Shown: positions 44,437 through 56,620 of the stretch, piece by piece
How the letters are laid out: each line of letters starts with the position of its first letter
How positions within the stretch are numbered: the first letter of the stretch is position 1
Assembly (NCBI GenBank): GCA_017354895.1
Contig: CP071494.1
Coordinates: 186,001-250,000 of the forward strand
Length of the DNA stretch: 64,000 nucleotides
Source: Podospora comata
Lineage: Eukaryota > Ascomycota > Sordariomycetes > Sordariales > Podosporaceae
Reading direction: 5' to 3'
Made by a program: the position numbers and the translations under genes
Notes under the pieces: model-generated
Seen by the model: only the letters and a program-made list of their open reading frames with translations
What the model was told of the DNA's origin: nothing
Database searches by the model: none

Positions 44437-46300
44437 ACGTACATTATCAGTGAGTTGTGCATATATCAGAGGGTCGCGCACTCTCTACCACCCTACTACA
44501 ATCACCCTCAATTATAACACACCAACATTAGGAACTAACTACAATTACATCAGAAACAGCTGAATCAGATGATTCTGCAGCCTCCTGGCAAGTGCGTGCA
44601 TTATGGCCAGGCTTGTCACACACACCACAGCACCGAACCTTTATATAAGCGCCCCTGCACCACTACCATCCGGCTACGTTTCTTGCACTCCCTCTCCACC
44701 CACGGCCTTCTTATCTAATAGATCGTATACATCCTGCAAAGTAAGTGATTCTCCGAGCCGTATACGTGTTTTTTTAGCTCTCCGGCGCTTACTTAGTGCC
44801 TCATTGGCTTTACGGAGCGAAGCGTTTTCTGACTGCAGGAGGGCCACCTAGTGCATCACAGCCATCGTACTTTTAGTAAGCTAGTTTACTATAGCTAATA
44901 TTGAAGTTAGGGAATTATTTTAATAGTTAGTAATATAAATTTTAATAAGTATTAACTGCGAGTTAATTTCTTGGGAGTTATATAGTATCTAGAAAACCTA
45001 AGGTTATATAGTGCTGAGCCGTAAGTTTAGAGGTATTAGCGTTCGAAACTTTATATCTAATTTAAAAAGTACCCTCTTTAAATCGTATAGTATAAGGTTA
45101 GTACCCGCAAAGCTACTTTATATATTTTTCTCCGTTATAAAAACGAAGAAGGTATCGCGAAAGGTATAGAGGAACTCGAGCTTACTTATATAGTTAATAT
45201 ATATATATATTTTAAGTCTTCGATCTAGCGACCGTACGCTTATTTTAATGGCCTAAAGTAACTAATATCGAGTAACTAGAGAAGGTAAAAGGAGTAAAGA
45301 AATATATAAAGCGTCATAATATTATTTTATTAGTAATAGCGATTAAATTTAATCGAGTAATAACTTTGATAATTATTAAAGACTAATAACCGGTATTTAT
45401 TTTTTATACGGAGCGCTATATAATAATCGAAGTTTTTAATTTAATTTAAATTGATTATATTAATAGTTTAACTATTATCAGTAATTACGATATATTAAGT
45501 ATATAGTAAATTATATTTAGTTTTTTAATTAATAAAGTAGTATTATATAATTAAAATAATAAAAGAAAAGATAGCTTAGCCGAGGATACTAATTCCATGG
45601 ATTATTATTATTTATTCGTGGTTATTAAGCCAAACTAATTTCGCTTTACTAGGCCGTCTGAAGTTATAATTACTATACCCGCGAAAAAAATGTTCATTAT
45701 AAACCTAATCTCGTCGAAGTTATAAATATTATTTTATATAATACCGTATATAACTTTAGTATTCCGTATAAATGCGAACTACTCACTAATAAGCTTTAAA
45801 TTCTCGTATTTAGCCCTCTAGTTATCGTATTTACGAGTAAAACGCGCATAAAGCTCTGGCTAGCGTTTAATAAATCGATATACCTAGAGCTTACTGATAG
45901 GGAGCGTATCGCGTACGCGTAGTAGTTAGTTAGCCATATCTTTCACATTATATAATTTAGGTAGAGAAGCTCGCGCATATAACTCAATAATTTATTAAAC
46001 AATAGCCTCCTCTTTTAATTAAGTAAGCTTCTTTGTACCGAGCGTAGTATCGCGTCGTGTAGGCCGGCCAGCGCGTCGGTCGCGGAGGGTTGATGGTGGT
46101 ATATTATAGAGCTTAGCTGCAGCTCTGAAGCTTAATTTTGCGTCCTTTTGGGTTGCCTCGAGGGCTAAGAGTATCCTGGCTTCCTTTGAAGTAGGAGGCA
46201 TGTTGGGTTGTGAAAAAAATTAATGTTAGGTGTAAGGAGGACGCGCCGCGCTAGGAAGTGCGCGACCCACTAAAATGCACCACTCATTGATAATATACGT
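44437..46300 (-). mobile_element. Fot1/pogo-like element, copy C (complete, RIP-damaged)
   Basis: The ends ACGTACATTATCAGTGAG (left) and the inverse of ACGTATATTATCAATGAG (right) form inverted repeats; the right flank is TA (46301-46302), the left flank TG, probably a mutated TA. The length, 1864 bp, is almost identical to copy A. It is in minus orientation: the transposase start lies at 46201, the zinc-knuckle end at 44580-44650. The core between about 44880 and 46018 is AT-rich. Confidence 0.88.
46019..46201 (-). pseudogene. transposase N-terminal fragment (copy C)
   Basis: Sixty open codons nearly identical to those of copy A (M-P-P-T-S-K-E-A-R-I; A-K-L-Y-N-I-P; R-D-R-R-A-G-R-P) and ending at the same place (K-K-L-T-stop). 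This is the DNA-binding helix-turn-helix only; the catalytic part beyond is destroyed. Confidence 0.85.
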
Positions 46301-46466
46301 TATTATATATTTTTTAACTACCAGTTAAATAGCTTTCATATTGTATTAATTTTAATAAAGCCAAAATCGACTTTTCAATATTTTTTTAAAATACTAAAAT
46401 CATATTATATTTTTGGGGGGCTTTTTAAATCTCTTATTTTTTAATTTTATCTTTTATTTTAATCTA

Positions 46467-46640
46467 GTAAAGAAAGTTTTACTTGTAGGAACTGAACCAA
46501 ATAGGTCCCTACAGGCAGTGGGGATCTCTACAGGAGTCAAGGTAAAGAAGTCCGGAGTTGTAAGATGTCTACGCACATATTTCTATATATGTCTTCGCTA
46601 CCTTCGACAATCAACTAACTGCCTTTCCCTCTTGAAGGTG
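46467..46640 (+). repeat. dispersed repeat family R1, member 2
   Basis: Best-preserved member: TTTTACTTGTAGGAACTGAA, TCCCTACAGG, GGTAAAGAAGTCCGGAGTTG, CTACCTTCGACAATCAACTA, in the same order as 29904-30060. It has higher GC than its surroundings, so it is less affected by RIP or younger. Confidence 0.55.
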
Positions 46641-47199
46641 TAAATTCTACCTCGAATTTAACTATTCTATTTATTTAAGTTATATAGTACTATTAACGAG
46701 TTTAGTTGCAACATTGAGTTTCTTATAAACTTCTTCGACCTACACTTTCTATTTAAATAATGATTCAGGTCTAAAGTTTACAAAAACTATTAATTTGAAT
46801 TTTATTAAAAAGCAATCAAAATATACTTGAATGTAGATATGAATTTAATAATTATGAATAGCCGGCCTTTTGAAAGCTAGGATGATATAACTTTTGGACT
46901 ATAAAGGTTATTTTATATAAAAAAGAAATCAATATACATTTTTAAATAATATGATATTTAATAAAATAGAATTCAAGTTGATAAAAATTGTATTCTTTCT
47001 TATCATTTATTAGTCAATAGTTTTGTATTAATATTATATTCTGTTGATAATAACTTTATAATTCATTATGTAAATCAGTCTCTTTATATCATAAACGTTT
47101 TTTATATATACCTCTTTTACGGGTTTACAATCCTACCGTTCGGAGCTACTTTAGGCCTTCGTTATACACTTTTAATATATTATTCTAGTAATAAGTAAT

Positions 47200-47480
47200 T
47201 GTCACGGGTTGATAGATCAGTTTTGGGACAAGGCAACAGTTAAACCATACAAATTGATTTAAATGTAAGCTAAAGAAAAAAAGAGAGGCAATTTCAACAG
47301 TGCCTGCAAAGCAGGGCCTTTTGACAGGGCAAAGCTTTAACCACTTGCTCTCGCTCCCAGAGTCGCACATGCTCCACGTGGCCCACACGTGCCCAAGAGT
47401 CTAGTCCGTCAGTGTCAGCGTCAGGCCAGTCCCGTGAAAGTAAGGCTTTTATTCTTGATTTTTACGTCACGCTCCGGTGT
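47200..47480. other. GC-richer island of unknown identity
   Basis: About 280 bases of near-balanced composition in the middle of AT-rich DNA, starting TGTCACGGG. It contains CAAAGCAGGGCC, CTTGCTCTCGCTCCC and CACGTGGCCCACACGTGCCC. TGTCAC is a common start of fungal gypsy LTRs, so a solo LTR is possible, but I found no matching end or target duplication. No meaningful open frame. Confidence 0.5.
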
Positions 47481-48063
47481 TCTTTTAAAAGATTTATTCA
47501 TGAATTTATAATAAATAAAGTTATTATTATATTGTTATATTTTATGTATTTAAAGTTAATATAATCTCCTTGAAGTGATGTTTTAAAAATTATCAATCTT
47601 ATATTTCTTTTATATCAACTTAACAGTTTATGATATTAAGTTGATTTCGTGAAATATTTGAAAGGTTTCCAATAATATTATCGAGGATTAGTTTTGTTTG
47701 TTATTCGAAGCATTAATTTTACTTTTTTATGGTCAGTCAAGTTACTGAATCTTTTTTTTACATTAAATTTAATACGTTATTTTTTACACAAAATTATTCA
47801 TTACTACGTAATGTTAAATTTTTCGATAACATCAAAGTATTATTACTAATTAATATATTTTTGACAATTTTAGGTTTCAACTTTAATAGTACAGTATCAT
47901 TATAATAATAAAACACTAAACTTTGAAAATATTCATTAATAATTTAATAACTTAATAATAGGTTTGAATAAATTATTCAGAGAAATTAGAGAATTCAAAA
48001 AGAACTGTAATTCCTTTGCTATGTGTAGAAAACATCCCTTTATATATTATCTTAAATATATCT

Positions 48064-48230
48064 AGGCTAAACTTTATTTGTAGGGATTAAATTTGTGAAG
48101 CTCCTATTGGTGGAGGATTATTCAACAAAGGTTAAAGTCAAGAAACTTAAAGTTATAAAAGATCTACATATTAACATCCGGTTTAAAAAAATGTTTATTT
48201 TCAACAGCTAACTAACTATATTTTTTCATA
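48064..48230 (+). repeat. dispersed repeat family R1, member 3
   Basis: Weaker and more AT-shifted than the other two: ACTTTATTTGTAGGGATTAA, then AAAGGTTAAAGTCAAGAAAC, GTTATAAAAGATCTACATAT and CAACAGCTAACTAACTA in the expected order. Confidence 0.4.
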
Positions 48231-49305
48231 TTAATTTATACTACTTTAGTAGGATATATTTTCTTATTAGTTTAAGTAGAAATATAAGTTTTACATTTGA
48301 TTTTAATAATGTAACTGTTTCAAGACTTTTAAGCTATATGATAGTACTAAGAAATTTTTAATTATTTGGTGGTCTTTACAAGCCGTTTTAAACTTAAGTC
48401 CTTATTTAATTATTAACATAATGTTCAAATATACTAAAGTTGTTAATCTGAATTGTATTGAACGCCCGTTAAAGACTAGGGCTCAAGAAGTTTGTGAGGA
48501 TTTACAGATGGCTTCTGATAACACTTATCTTTCTATCAGTTAGAATTAAGGTTACTAATTAGGTTTTTTTTAATTAACTTAAAGATATTTATATCTATCA
48601 ATAGGCTTTTCATTTGTAGGCTTAGTTACTTATTTTAATTTCATTTTTATTTAATGCTTCTTATCAAATATTTTTCATTAATATATTCTTTTAAATTCCG
48701 TTATCTTGAACCGATTATAGTATAATTTTGAAACATTGTTACTTAGCCGGTATTTGGGTTTTCCAAATACGTATTTTTAAAACGCGGGAAAGCTTTCATG
48801 ATTACCGACCCTCTTTAAGAAATCGCGACGGTGATTATAGTTATTTAATTGAGAGTATATAATAGTAAGCAGTATGGTAAGCTTATGCTTTTAATATTGG
48901 TATAGTTACGATCGCTAATGCAGCTATTAATCAAGGTATGAAGCGAAGAAAAAAAAGGAGGATTTGGGTAAAAGAGTATAAAAGAAAAGGGGAATTAATA
49001 ACCGAACCTCCGGCAGTATCTTTAATTATAAAATAACGGTGTTAAAGTTTTTACATTAAATTAGAAGACAGTAAGACAAGATATGCGAAGTTTTAAATAC
49101 CCAGCTAATATTACTTATTTGAAGAGGTAACTATATAATAAAAAAATCGTTTCATGGATTTATAAAATAGTATAAAGTAGTTCTAAATATTTGGATAAAC
49201 TAACGTAAGGAACTGTACGGATTACATAAATGTTAGGGTTCAATATCCTTATTTAAATTTACACTTATATTAGAGGCTAGAGTAATAAGAGTTTCAAATT
49301 ATATA

Positions 49306-51091
49306 ACGTATTTAATAAGCGAGCGGATCGGACAAGCGAGTGGATCGATTTCTACTACCCTATTACAACCATCCTCAATTACAAAACAAGAACACTATTA
49401 ACCTACTATAATTACATCAGAAACAGCTAAATCAGACTCTTGTGCAACCTTCTGGCACGTACGGATATCATGGCCAGGCTTGCCGCATACACCATAGCAC
49501 CGAACTTTTGTACGACCTCCCCCTACACTACCACTATCCTGCTCCTTTCCTTACGCTACCTCTCTACCCACAGCCTTCTGGTCCAGTAGATCCTGTGCAT
49601 CTTACATAGTAAGTGATCCTTTAAGCTATATACGTATTCCTTTAGCTTTCCGGCGCTTACTTAAGGCCTCGTTAGCCTTACGGAGCGAGTAGATCTTTGC
49701 ACAAAGGAGAGTTACCTAGTGTATTATAACCGTTATACCTTTAGTAAGCTAGTCTACCGCAATTAATATTAAAGTTAAAGAGCTATTTTAATAATTAATA
49801 ATACAAGTCTTAATAACCGTTAACTATAAATTAGCTTTTCAGAGGTTTTATAGAATCTAGAATACCCAAGGTTATAGAGTGCCGTGCTATAAGGTCGGGG
49901 GTATTAATATATAAAGCTTTATATTTAACTTAAAAAGTACCTTTTCTAGATCGTAGAGTATTGGACCAGTACCCGTAAAGCCACTCTATATATTTTTTTC
50001 CGTTATAGAGGCGAAGAAGGCTTCGCGGAAAGTATAAAGGAACTTGACTTTACTTATATAATTAATATACGTACGTATTAAATCTTTAATCTAGCGACCG
50101 TACACCTATTTTAGCGCCCTAAAGTAGTTAATATCGAGTAGCTAGAGAAGGTAAGAGGAGTGTAGAGGTGCATAAAGCGTAATAATATTATTGTATTAAT
50201 AATAGGGCTTTAATTTAGTTAAGTAATAGTTTTTGTAACTATCGAGGATTAATAATTAGTATTTACTTTTTAAACAGGACGCTATATAATAATGGAAGTA
50301 TTTAATTTCATTTAATTTACTAGATTAATAATTTAATTATTTTCGGTAATTATAATATATTAGTCGGCCGGAAAGTTATACTCTGTATACTAACTAACGA
50401 AATAGAATTATACGGCTAAAATGTTAAAGGAAAGGATAGCCTAACCGAGGGTATTAGCTTTTTAAATTATAATTACCTATTTACGGTTATTAAGCTAGGC
50501 TAGTTTTACTTTTTTTAGGCCGTCCGAGGTTATAATTACTATACCCGCGAAAATACTACCTATTATAAACCTAATCTCGTCGAAATTATAAATATTATTA
50601 TTTATAATACCGTACTTAACTTTAGTATTCCGTACGAGCGTAAACCACTTGGTAATAACCTTTAAACCTTCGCACTGAGCCCTCTAGTAATTATATTTAC
50701 ACGTAAAACGCGTACGGAGCTATAGTTAGCGTTTAACGAAGTTATGGGCCCAGCGTTTGCTAACAAGAGGCGCGTTGCATACGTGTAGTAGTTAGTTGGC
50801 CATATCTTCCACACTACTAAATCTAGATGGGAATGCGCGTGCAAATAGCTTAAGGATATACTAAACTATCGTTTACTCCTCTAAATCCGTTAAATTACGT
50901 AAGTTGGCTAGAATATCGCGTCGTATAGACTTACTAGTGCGTCGGCGATAGAGGGTAGTATAAGGTATATAATAGAGTCTCGCTGTAGCTTTCTTAGTAT
51001 AGTGGAGGAAATTGATGTTGCAGGTAGAGAGCTGTATCGCGTACGAAATCGATCTACTCGCTTATCCGATCCGCTCGCTTATTAAATACAT
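49306..51091 (-). mobile_element. Fot1/pogo-like element, copy D (divergent ends)
   Basis: 1786 bp flanked by TA (49304-49305 and 51092-51093). The inverted ends carry a different unit, GCGAGCGGATCGG then AAGCGAGTGGATCGA on the left, matched on the right. The transposase is in minus orientation: a zinc-knuckle relic lies near 49455-49510 and the N-terminal relic near 50900-51010. It is more heavily mutated than A and C, and no start of the transposase remains open. Confidence 0.83.
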
Positions 51092-52264
51092 TAAGTTATT
51101 TTGTTTATAAAGTATTAAAAAGAAAATACAGGTTTTAATATATTATAGTATTCGCTACATTGAAATTTATTTTCGTAGCAAATAACAACCTTCTCTTTAG
51201 ATTAACTATGTAGTAAAATTATATTAATTCAAAACCTTTTTAATATTAACTTAATAGCTCATTTTGATAAAACACTGCTCATACGGTTTTTCTTTTTAGA
51301 GCATGCAGTATTATTGCTTGGGGCTCTTTTATGCTTTAACTATCTTGATAGTAAATAAAGCTACTTTTTGCTTTTCTGACATTTTTGACTCCAGCGCTAA
51401 TGTTTCTTTTTCTAAAAGATTTTTTGTTAATTTTCATAATTATAATATTTGTAATATTAAGCTTATACTTCAAAATTTATAGATATATGATAGAATATAA
51501 AGGTTGTATGTTCACTTATAATGCTACCTTTTTTTTACATCTTTCAATAATTGTTTCAAATAAACTTGAATTTCCTTTATTATTGAAATAAATCAAAATA
51601 GTATTAACATAAGTTAGACAGCATAGATTTAAGTACTACATTAATATTTTATCAATATATTATCAAAAGGTACATGGTCTACTTGAAAGGTTCAATTACA
51701 GTGTTTGTCTCTATATGTATTATATTTCATCCAGAATATAATTAGGTTTGATTATTAAAATCTTTTGAAATGTATTTTTACATTTATTATTTTAAAAAGC
51801 CATGCTCTTTAATTTAGTAATTTACAATATATTTCTTTCTCAATAGATTTAAATGGAGCCTCTTCTTTAACCGTCTTTTATTGCTAAATTATTCTTTTTA
51901 CTTATATATTTAATACGCTTCAATGATTTTTAGAGATACTTGATAACCTTTAGACTTCTCTACTTTGACCATTGCGAAAAAGCACCTTGCCCGTGGGAAA
52001 AAAGAAAGGTAGGTCCTTATCACTAATTTAATGTAGAGAAATTAACATTTTAAGCATAAATTTTTCATTGAATCATATAAAATCTTCAACTTTCAGTATT
52101 ACTTTATTCAAAGTTAATTATCCCATAAACTTATGAACTAATTTTTATAATAAAAAAATTCTAAATGATTTTATCAATCTTCTTAAACTTGTAGTTAATA
52201 ATAATAACTTGAAAGGTTTTTTATGTATTGTTGTTGTTAAATAAGTTTAATGGAAAATCAATTA

Positions 52265-52575
52265 ATGTAGGTCGCTAGAGCTGCAGAAGTGGAGGATTGT
52301 ATAGCTATTCCACGTTGTTCTACTTTAAGTCTATCAAGATTTATTTACCTATATAGTGATAGGGACCAAAATATAAGTTGTAGGGGTACTATTCCAGTGG
52401 AAATATTGTGAGGAGAAAAACTATCGATTTACTACTACTATAGTATATAGCGTTTTGTAGCCTGTAGCTTAGGGTAGCTTCGGTAGTGCGGTAGAACCTA
52501 ATATCAAGTGATAGGCCGCGTATTGCTCGTCGTTACCATTTACAGGCCTGCAAGTTAGGCTAGCTAGCTGCTCGT
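52265..52575. other. GC-richer island
   Basis: About 310 bases less AT-biased than the flanks, starting GTAGGTCGCTAGAGCTGCAG and ending AGGCTAGCTAGCTGCTCGTG. Part of its start resembles repeat R1 member 3 (the AGTGGAGGATT step). No coding frame; possibly an LTR relic. Confidence 0.35.
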
Positions 52576-53316
52576 GATAAAATAATCGTAAAATATTATA
52601 TAAAACCTTTACTTTTTTTATCTTAATTTCAAAAGACTGAAATTATTTTGAACCTTTAATGGAAAAACATTATTCAATAGAGGCTATCAAACAGATTGTT
52701 TAACTTTTAGTCTTATGATCAAATCATTAAACGTATCTTATTCTTTATACAAATCGCCTTTCTTCAAAGGTTAAATCAAAAGACAAAAAGCATTTTTAAC
52801 TCAATTTTGAGAAACTCTATACTTTATATATTATTTCTTTTAAAATAATACTCTATAGGATTTAAATGATGAAAAGCTTTATATACATTAGTAATAAATA
52901 GTTTTATAGGATCAAGTAGGAAATCATTATCTTATTAGTTGTTCATATAATGTTTCCTGTAAATAAACACATTGATTTCAACATAAAATGCGCATTTTCA
53001 ATCATTAATGATATATTGCATATTTTTTATATAACAGGTTTATTAATGAATGAATATTTGTTTATTGCCAAGTTTTAAGAGGTATTATAGATACCAAGTA
53101 ATAAATCTGTTGGTTATTTTAATATATTCAGCCATAATCGGTTATATCTCTACATAGTTAAGTAGGTATCTTTATTTCTTTGAGAAAGGTTTAATGTTAA
53201 TTTAAATCTTAAAACGCAATTTTCTTCAAAATCAACATTTTTCTAATAGTCTGATGATTAAACTATTAATTATCATCCTAAAGTTTCATCATAATTTAAC
53301 TAATGCAATCAATGAT

Positions 53317-53376
53317 AAACTTAATATTAAACTTAATAATAAACTTAATAACAAACTTAATAATAAACCAAATAAT
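53317..53376. repeat. 12-bp tandem repeat, five units
   Basis: Units of AAACTTAATAAT, the first and third with one change and the fifth with more. Confidence 0.85.
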
Positions 53377-56300
53377 GGAAATAAAATATATATCTTGTAA
53401 TACGTATTGATAACTTTCCTTTATGCTTTAAATAATACATTTTGTTAATATAACTATGTTGCTTATATGTATTTCCTTTAATATTATCAAACATGAAAGT
53501 TTCCATCGTATTTTTAAAGAAATCAAAGCAACTATGATACCTCTAGAATAGAACCTACCTACCTTTATCAATATTATTGTAAGAATTCAAGTTTTAAAAC
53601 TATTTAGTAGTATGAAATAATTAAATACTCTTTAGATAATCTACAATAAATCCCAATTTCAGCATAAAAATCAAATTGAAATGCTATAATACCAGAATAA
53701 TTGAAAATCTACTAATAAGATAAGCTCATGAATAAACTTTACTTTCTATGAATGCTTAAAATTTATTTTGAAATATCATAAAGTTATTTATGAGTTCTAT
53801 TATTATTTCATTTTAATGCATTTTAATACTTAATATAACTCAGTAAGAAATTTTGAAATAAATATTTAAAAGTATTGATTTTATCAAAATATCTTTTTGA
53901 TAAGAAAGATTGGAATTTTGGTAATTCATTTACTAGGATATATACAGATATAAGTAATATATTGAATCGTAATAAAATAGGGCTTGTTATCAGTATGAAA
54001 TCTGTTTTGTGCTATGTAGTTTTCGATAATAAATAGTATGGTATTAATTTTCTCATTGTTATAAAATAAAAAAGATTAAGTATTGTAAAATGTAAATTGA
54101 TTTTCAACAATGAAAGAATATATAATAAAATATCTCAATAATAACAAATAGAGAAAACAGAACTATAGGAAACTTTAGACAGGGTGAAATACAATACTTC
54201 AATAGTGGCTGTACCTACCGTACAAAAACAAATAACTAAGTGTAACGATAAAAGGCTTATAAAACTCTAAGAACGAATAGCCTTGTTTTTACCCTTGAAA
54301 ATGAAGAAAGATTGGTTGGCTACTTTATTACAGGCGAACAGAATATAATTAACTACATGATTAATATCCAAAAAAATATAACAATTTATGAAATCAACAT
54401 TAAAGAAATGTTTCATTCGTAGACTGTTTTTCCTTTTATACCTAAACTCTTTTAAGTATAAAATTAATAAATTAATTTCTGGAATTTAACCGGACCTCCT
54501 GCTGTAGCTTTAGATATAGAGTCACTACCGTAAAAGGTATTGGATTAATAGGGTAGTTTTTGTAGTCTTTTTAAATCCTGAGGATTTTTATTATGTAGGT
54601 TTTTTTCAGCCCTTTATAATTAATACCAACTTTATTATTTTAATATTAAGTAGAGTTATAATTCTTTTTTTTTTCTATGTTAGGCCACAGTTGTTTCTAT
54701 AAGAAAGGAAATCCCATATTTTTATATTAATGATATAGCCCATTAATCTTAATTTGACAAATTATTTCTTAGCTATACCTTAATGTAATCGAAAAGGAGT
54801 ACTTTTTATATATAGCATTTCTAAAGGCCTATATACTATTATTCAAAGCAATTTTAATCTTTTTATTATTCGTATTTGCTTTGTTGTTTTGGCTGTGTGA
54901 AAATGTTCTTGTAGCATTTTCTTGAACATACACTTCAGTACTCTTTACTAAACTTATTTGAAATAATATGTAGGATATTAATTAAAAGGTCATTTAGTTT
55001 TAAACCTAGTATTAAGGTAGCCGTGAAAGAATTACATAAATTTTACACTACAGTCTCTTTTTATATATAATATTTCAAAGTTTCAAAATTTAAAAGGCTA
55101 AATAATATAATAAACAAGTTGGGTAGAAAAACACGCTGGATTGTATCGTAATAAGTAGGAGTAGTAGCCTTGCTTGATATTAAAACGGTAAAAAGTAATG
55201 CAAATAGTAGGAGATTAAAATAGCCACAAGTGGTAATACTACAAGCGTATATAAAACAATACAAAACATCTATTTCCTTATTTTACTAGAGAACCCTCAC
55301 AATGATAACATATTAAATTAATAGAATTCTGTTTTAAATCTATACAGAAGTTATTTTCTATGATGAAATGTAATTTGAGTATACTAAGTTGTATGCTAGT
55401 TTAAATATAGTACTTGATTCAGAAATATATTTATTTCTATTGAATTATCAAAACCAAACAAGTTTTATAATTGAAAAATTTTGTTATTTTGATTTTCAAG
55501 AAATTAATGCTTCATGCTTATTAAATTTATGGCTATGCTTAAAATATATGTGAATCTTTGTCTTCTATGAAATTTAAATTGACAATTCTACTATATTTTG
55601 GGCTCAAACTACTAATCAAGAAAATATTTTGAAAATATCATGAATAGTACTATGCAATTTAATACTATTAAAGAAATAAAACAATTAAATTAAGTCTGAA
55701 TTTTCATTCTAGCTACAACAAAAATGTTCATACGATATTACAATAGAATAAAGTTAGGTAAAATTTTATTAATGATCTTATTAAATACTACGTAGGTTTC
55801 TAAAAAATATCCCCAGATATAGTATAAAAGTAAAAGAAGTAACTGTATTTATAGATAGTTATCGAGTTCATAAAGAATAATGAGCCTAAAAAATTATTTA
55901 TTTATAGGTGGCCCTTTTATGTTACTTTTCTTTTAAATAAAAAAGATTATTAAAGCTTTAGAGCTGTGTATGTTTTATATGTTTATCTTCAAACGTTGTG
56001 TAACATTAGCTATATAGCTAAACCTTTGCATGCTTTTGTTTCTATTACCCTCTTATTCAATTTAATAATTTTATAGTAATACCTCTATAGCTAAAGCTAT
56101 AGTTAGAGATTCAGTTATTAAATCCTATGCTCTTCTATATATTTTTGGTTGAATCCTCCTTTTATTTTTGATACTTCAAGTAACCTTATTGCAAATTATT
56201 ACACAATGTGCTAACTATAGGTAAAATTACACTGGGATTAAAATATAAACTTACTTTATTGTTTATTGTTAACATCATGAACTCAGCATTCTCGTAGTAA

Positions 56301-56454
56301 CATCAATACTATACTATATGCTAATTACATAAATATAATTAATGTCCCTATTTTTAATGCAATGTTGGTGATTATTTAGAACCTTCCAATGCCCCTTCTG
56401 AGAATAACTTTAATAAATATAATATTAATCAAGTAAAATTATTGAGGGATTTGT

Positions 56455-56620
56455 ATGAAAATAGCCAGGCGCAGGTAAATATTATAGGCCAATAGCACGT
56501 GGTCTAAGTCAGTTGAAATGAGTTAAATGAGGAAGAAAAAGAAGAGATCCCGGGGTAGTATCTATATGATGTGAGGTATGTGATCCAGCCCGTCGTTACC
56601 CAACATGCTATGAATCTTAG
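56455..56620. other. short GC-richer island
   Basis: Contains GAAAATAGCCAGGCGCAGGT, AATAGCACGTGGTCTAAG, GAGATCCCGGGGTAG and CCAGCCCGTCGTTACCCAAC. No frame or terminal structure recognised. Confidence 0.35.

Noticed and set aside
44603-44851. 82-codon plus-strand frame
   Set aside because: Antisense to the zinc-knuckle end of the transposase in Fot1-like copy C.
53317-53376. CRISPR-like array or telomeric repeat
   Set aside because: Only five AT-rich 12-bp units without spacers, in a fungal nuclear context; a plain microsatellite-type repeat.
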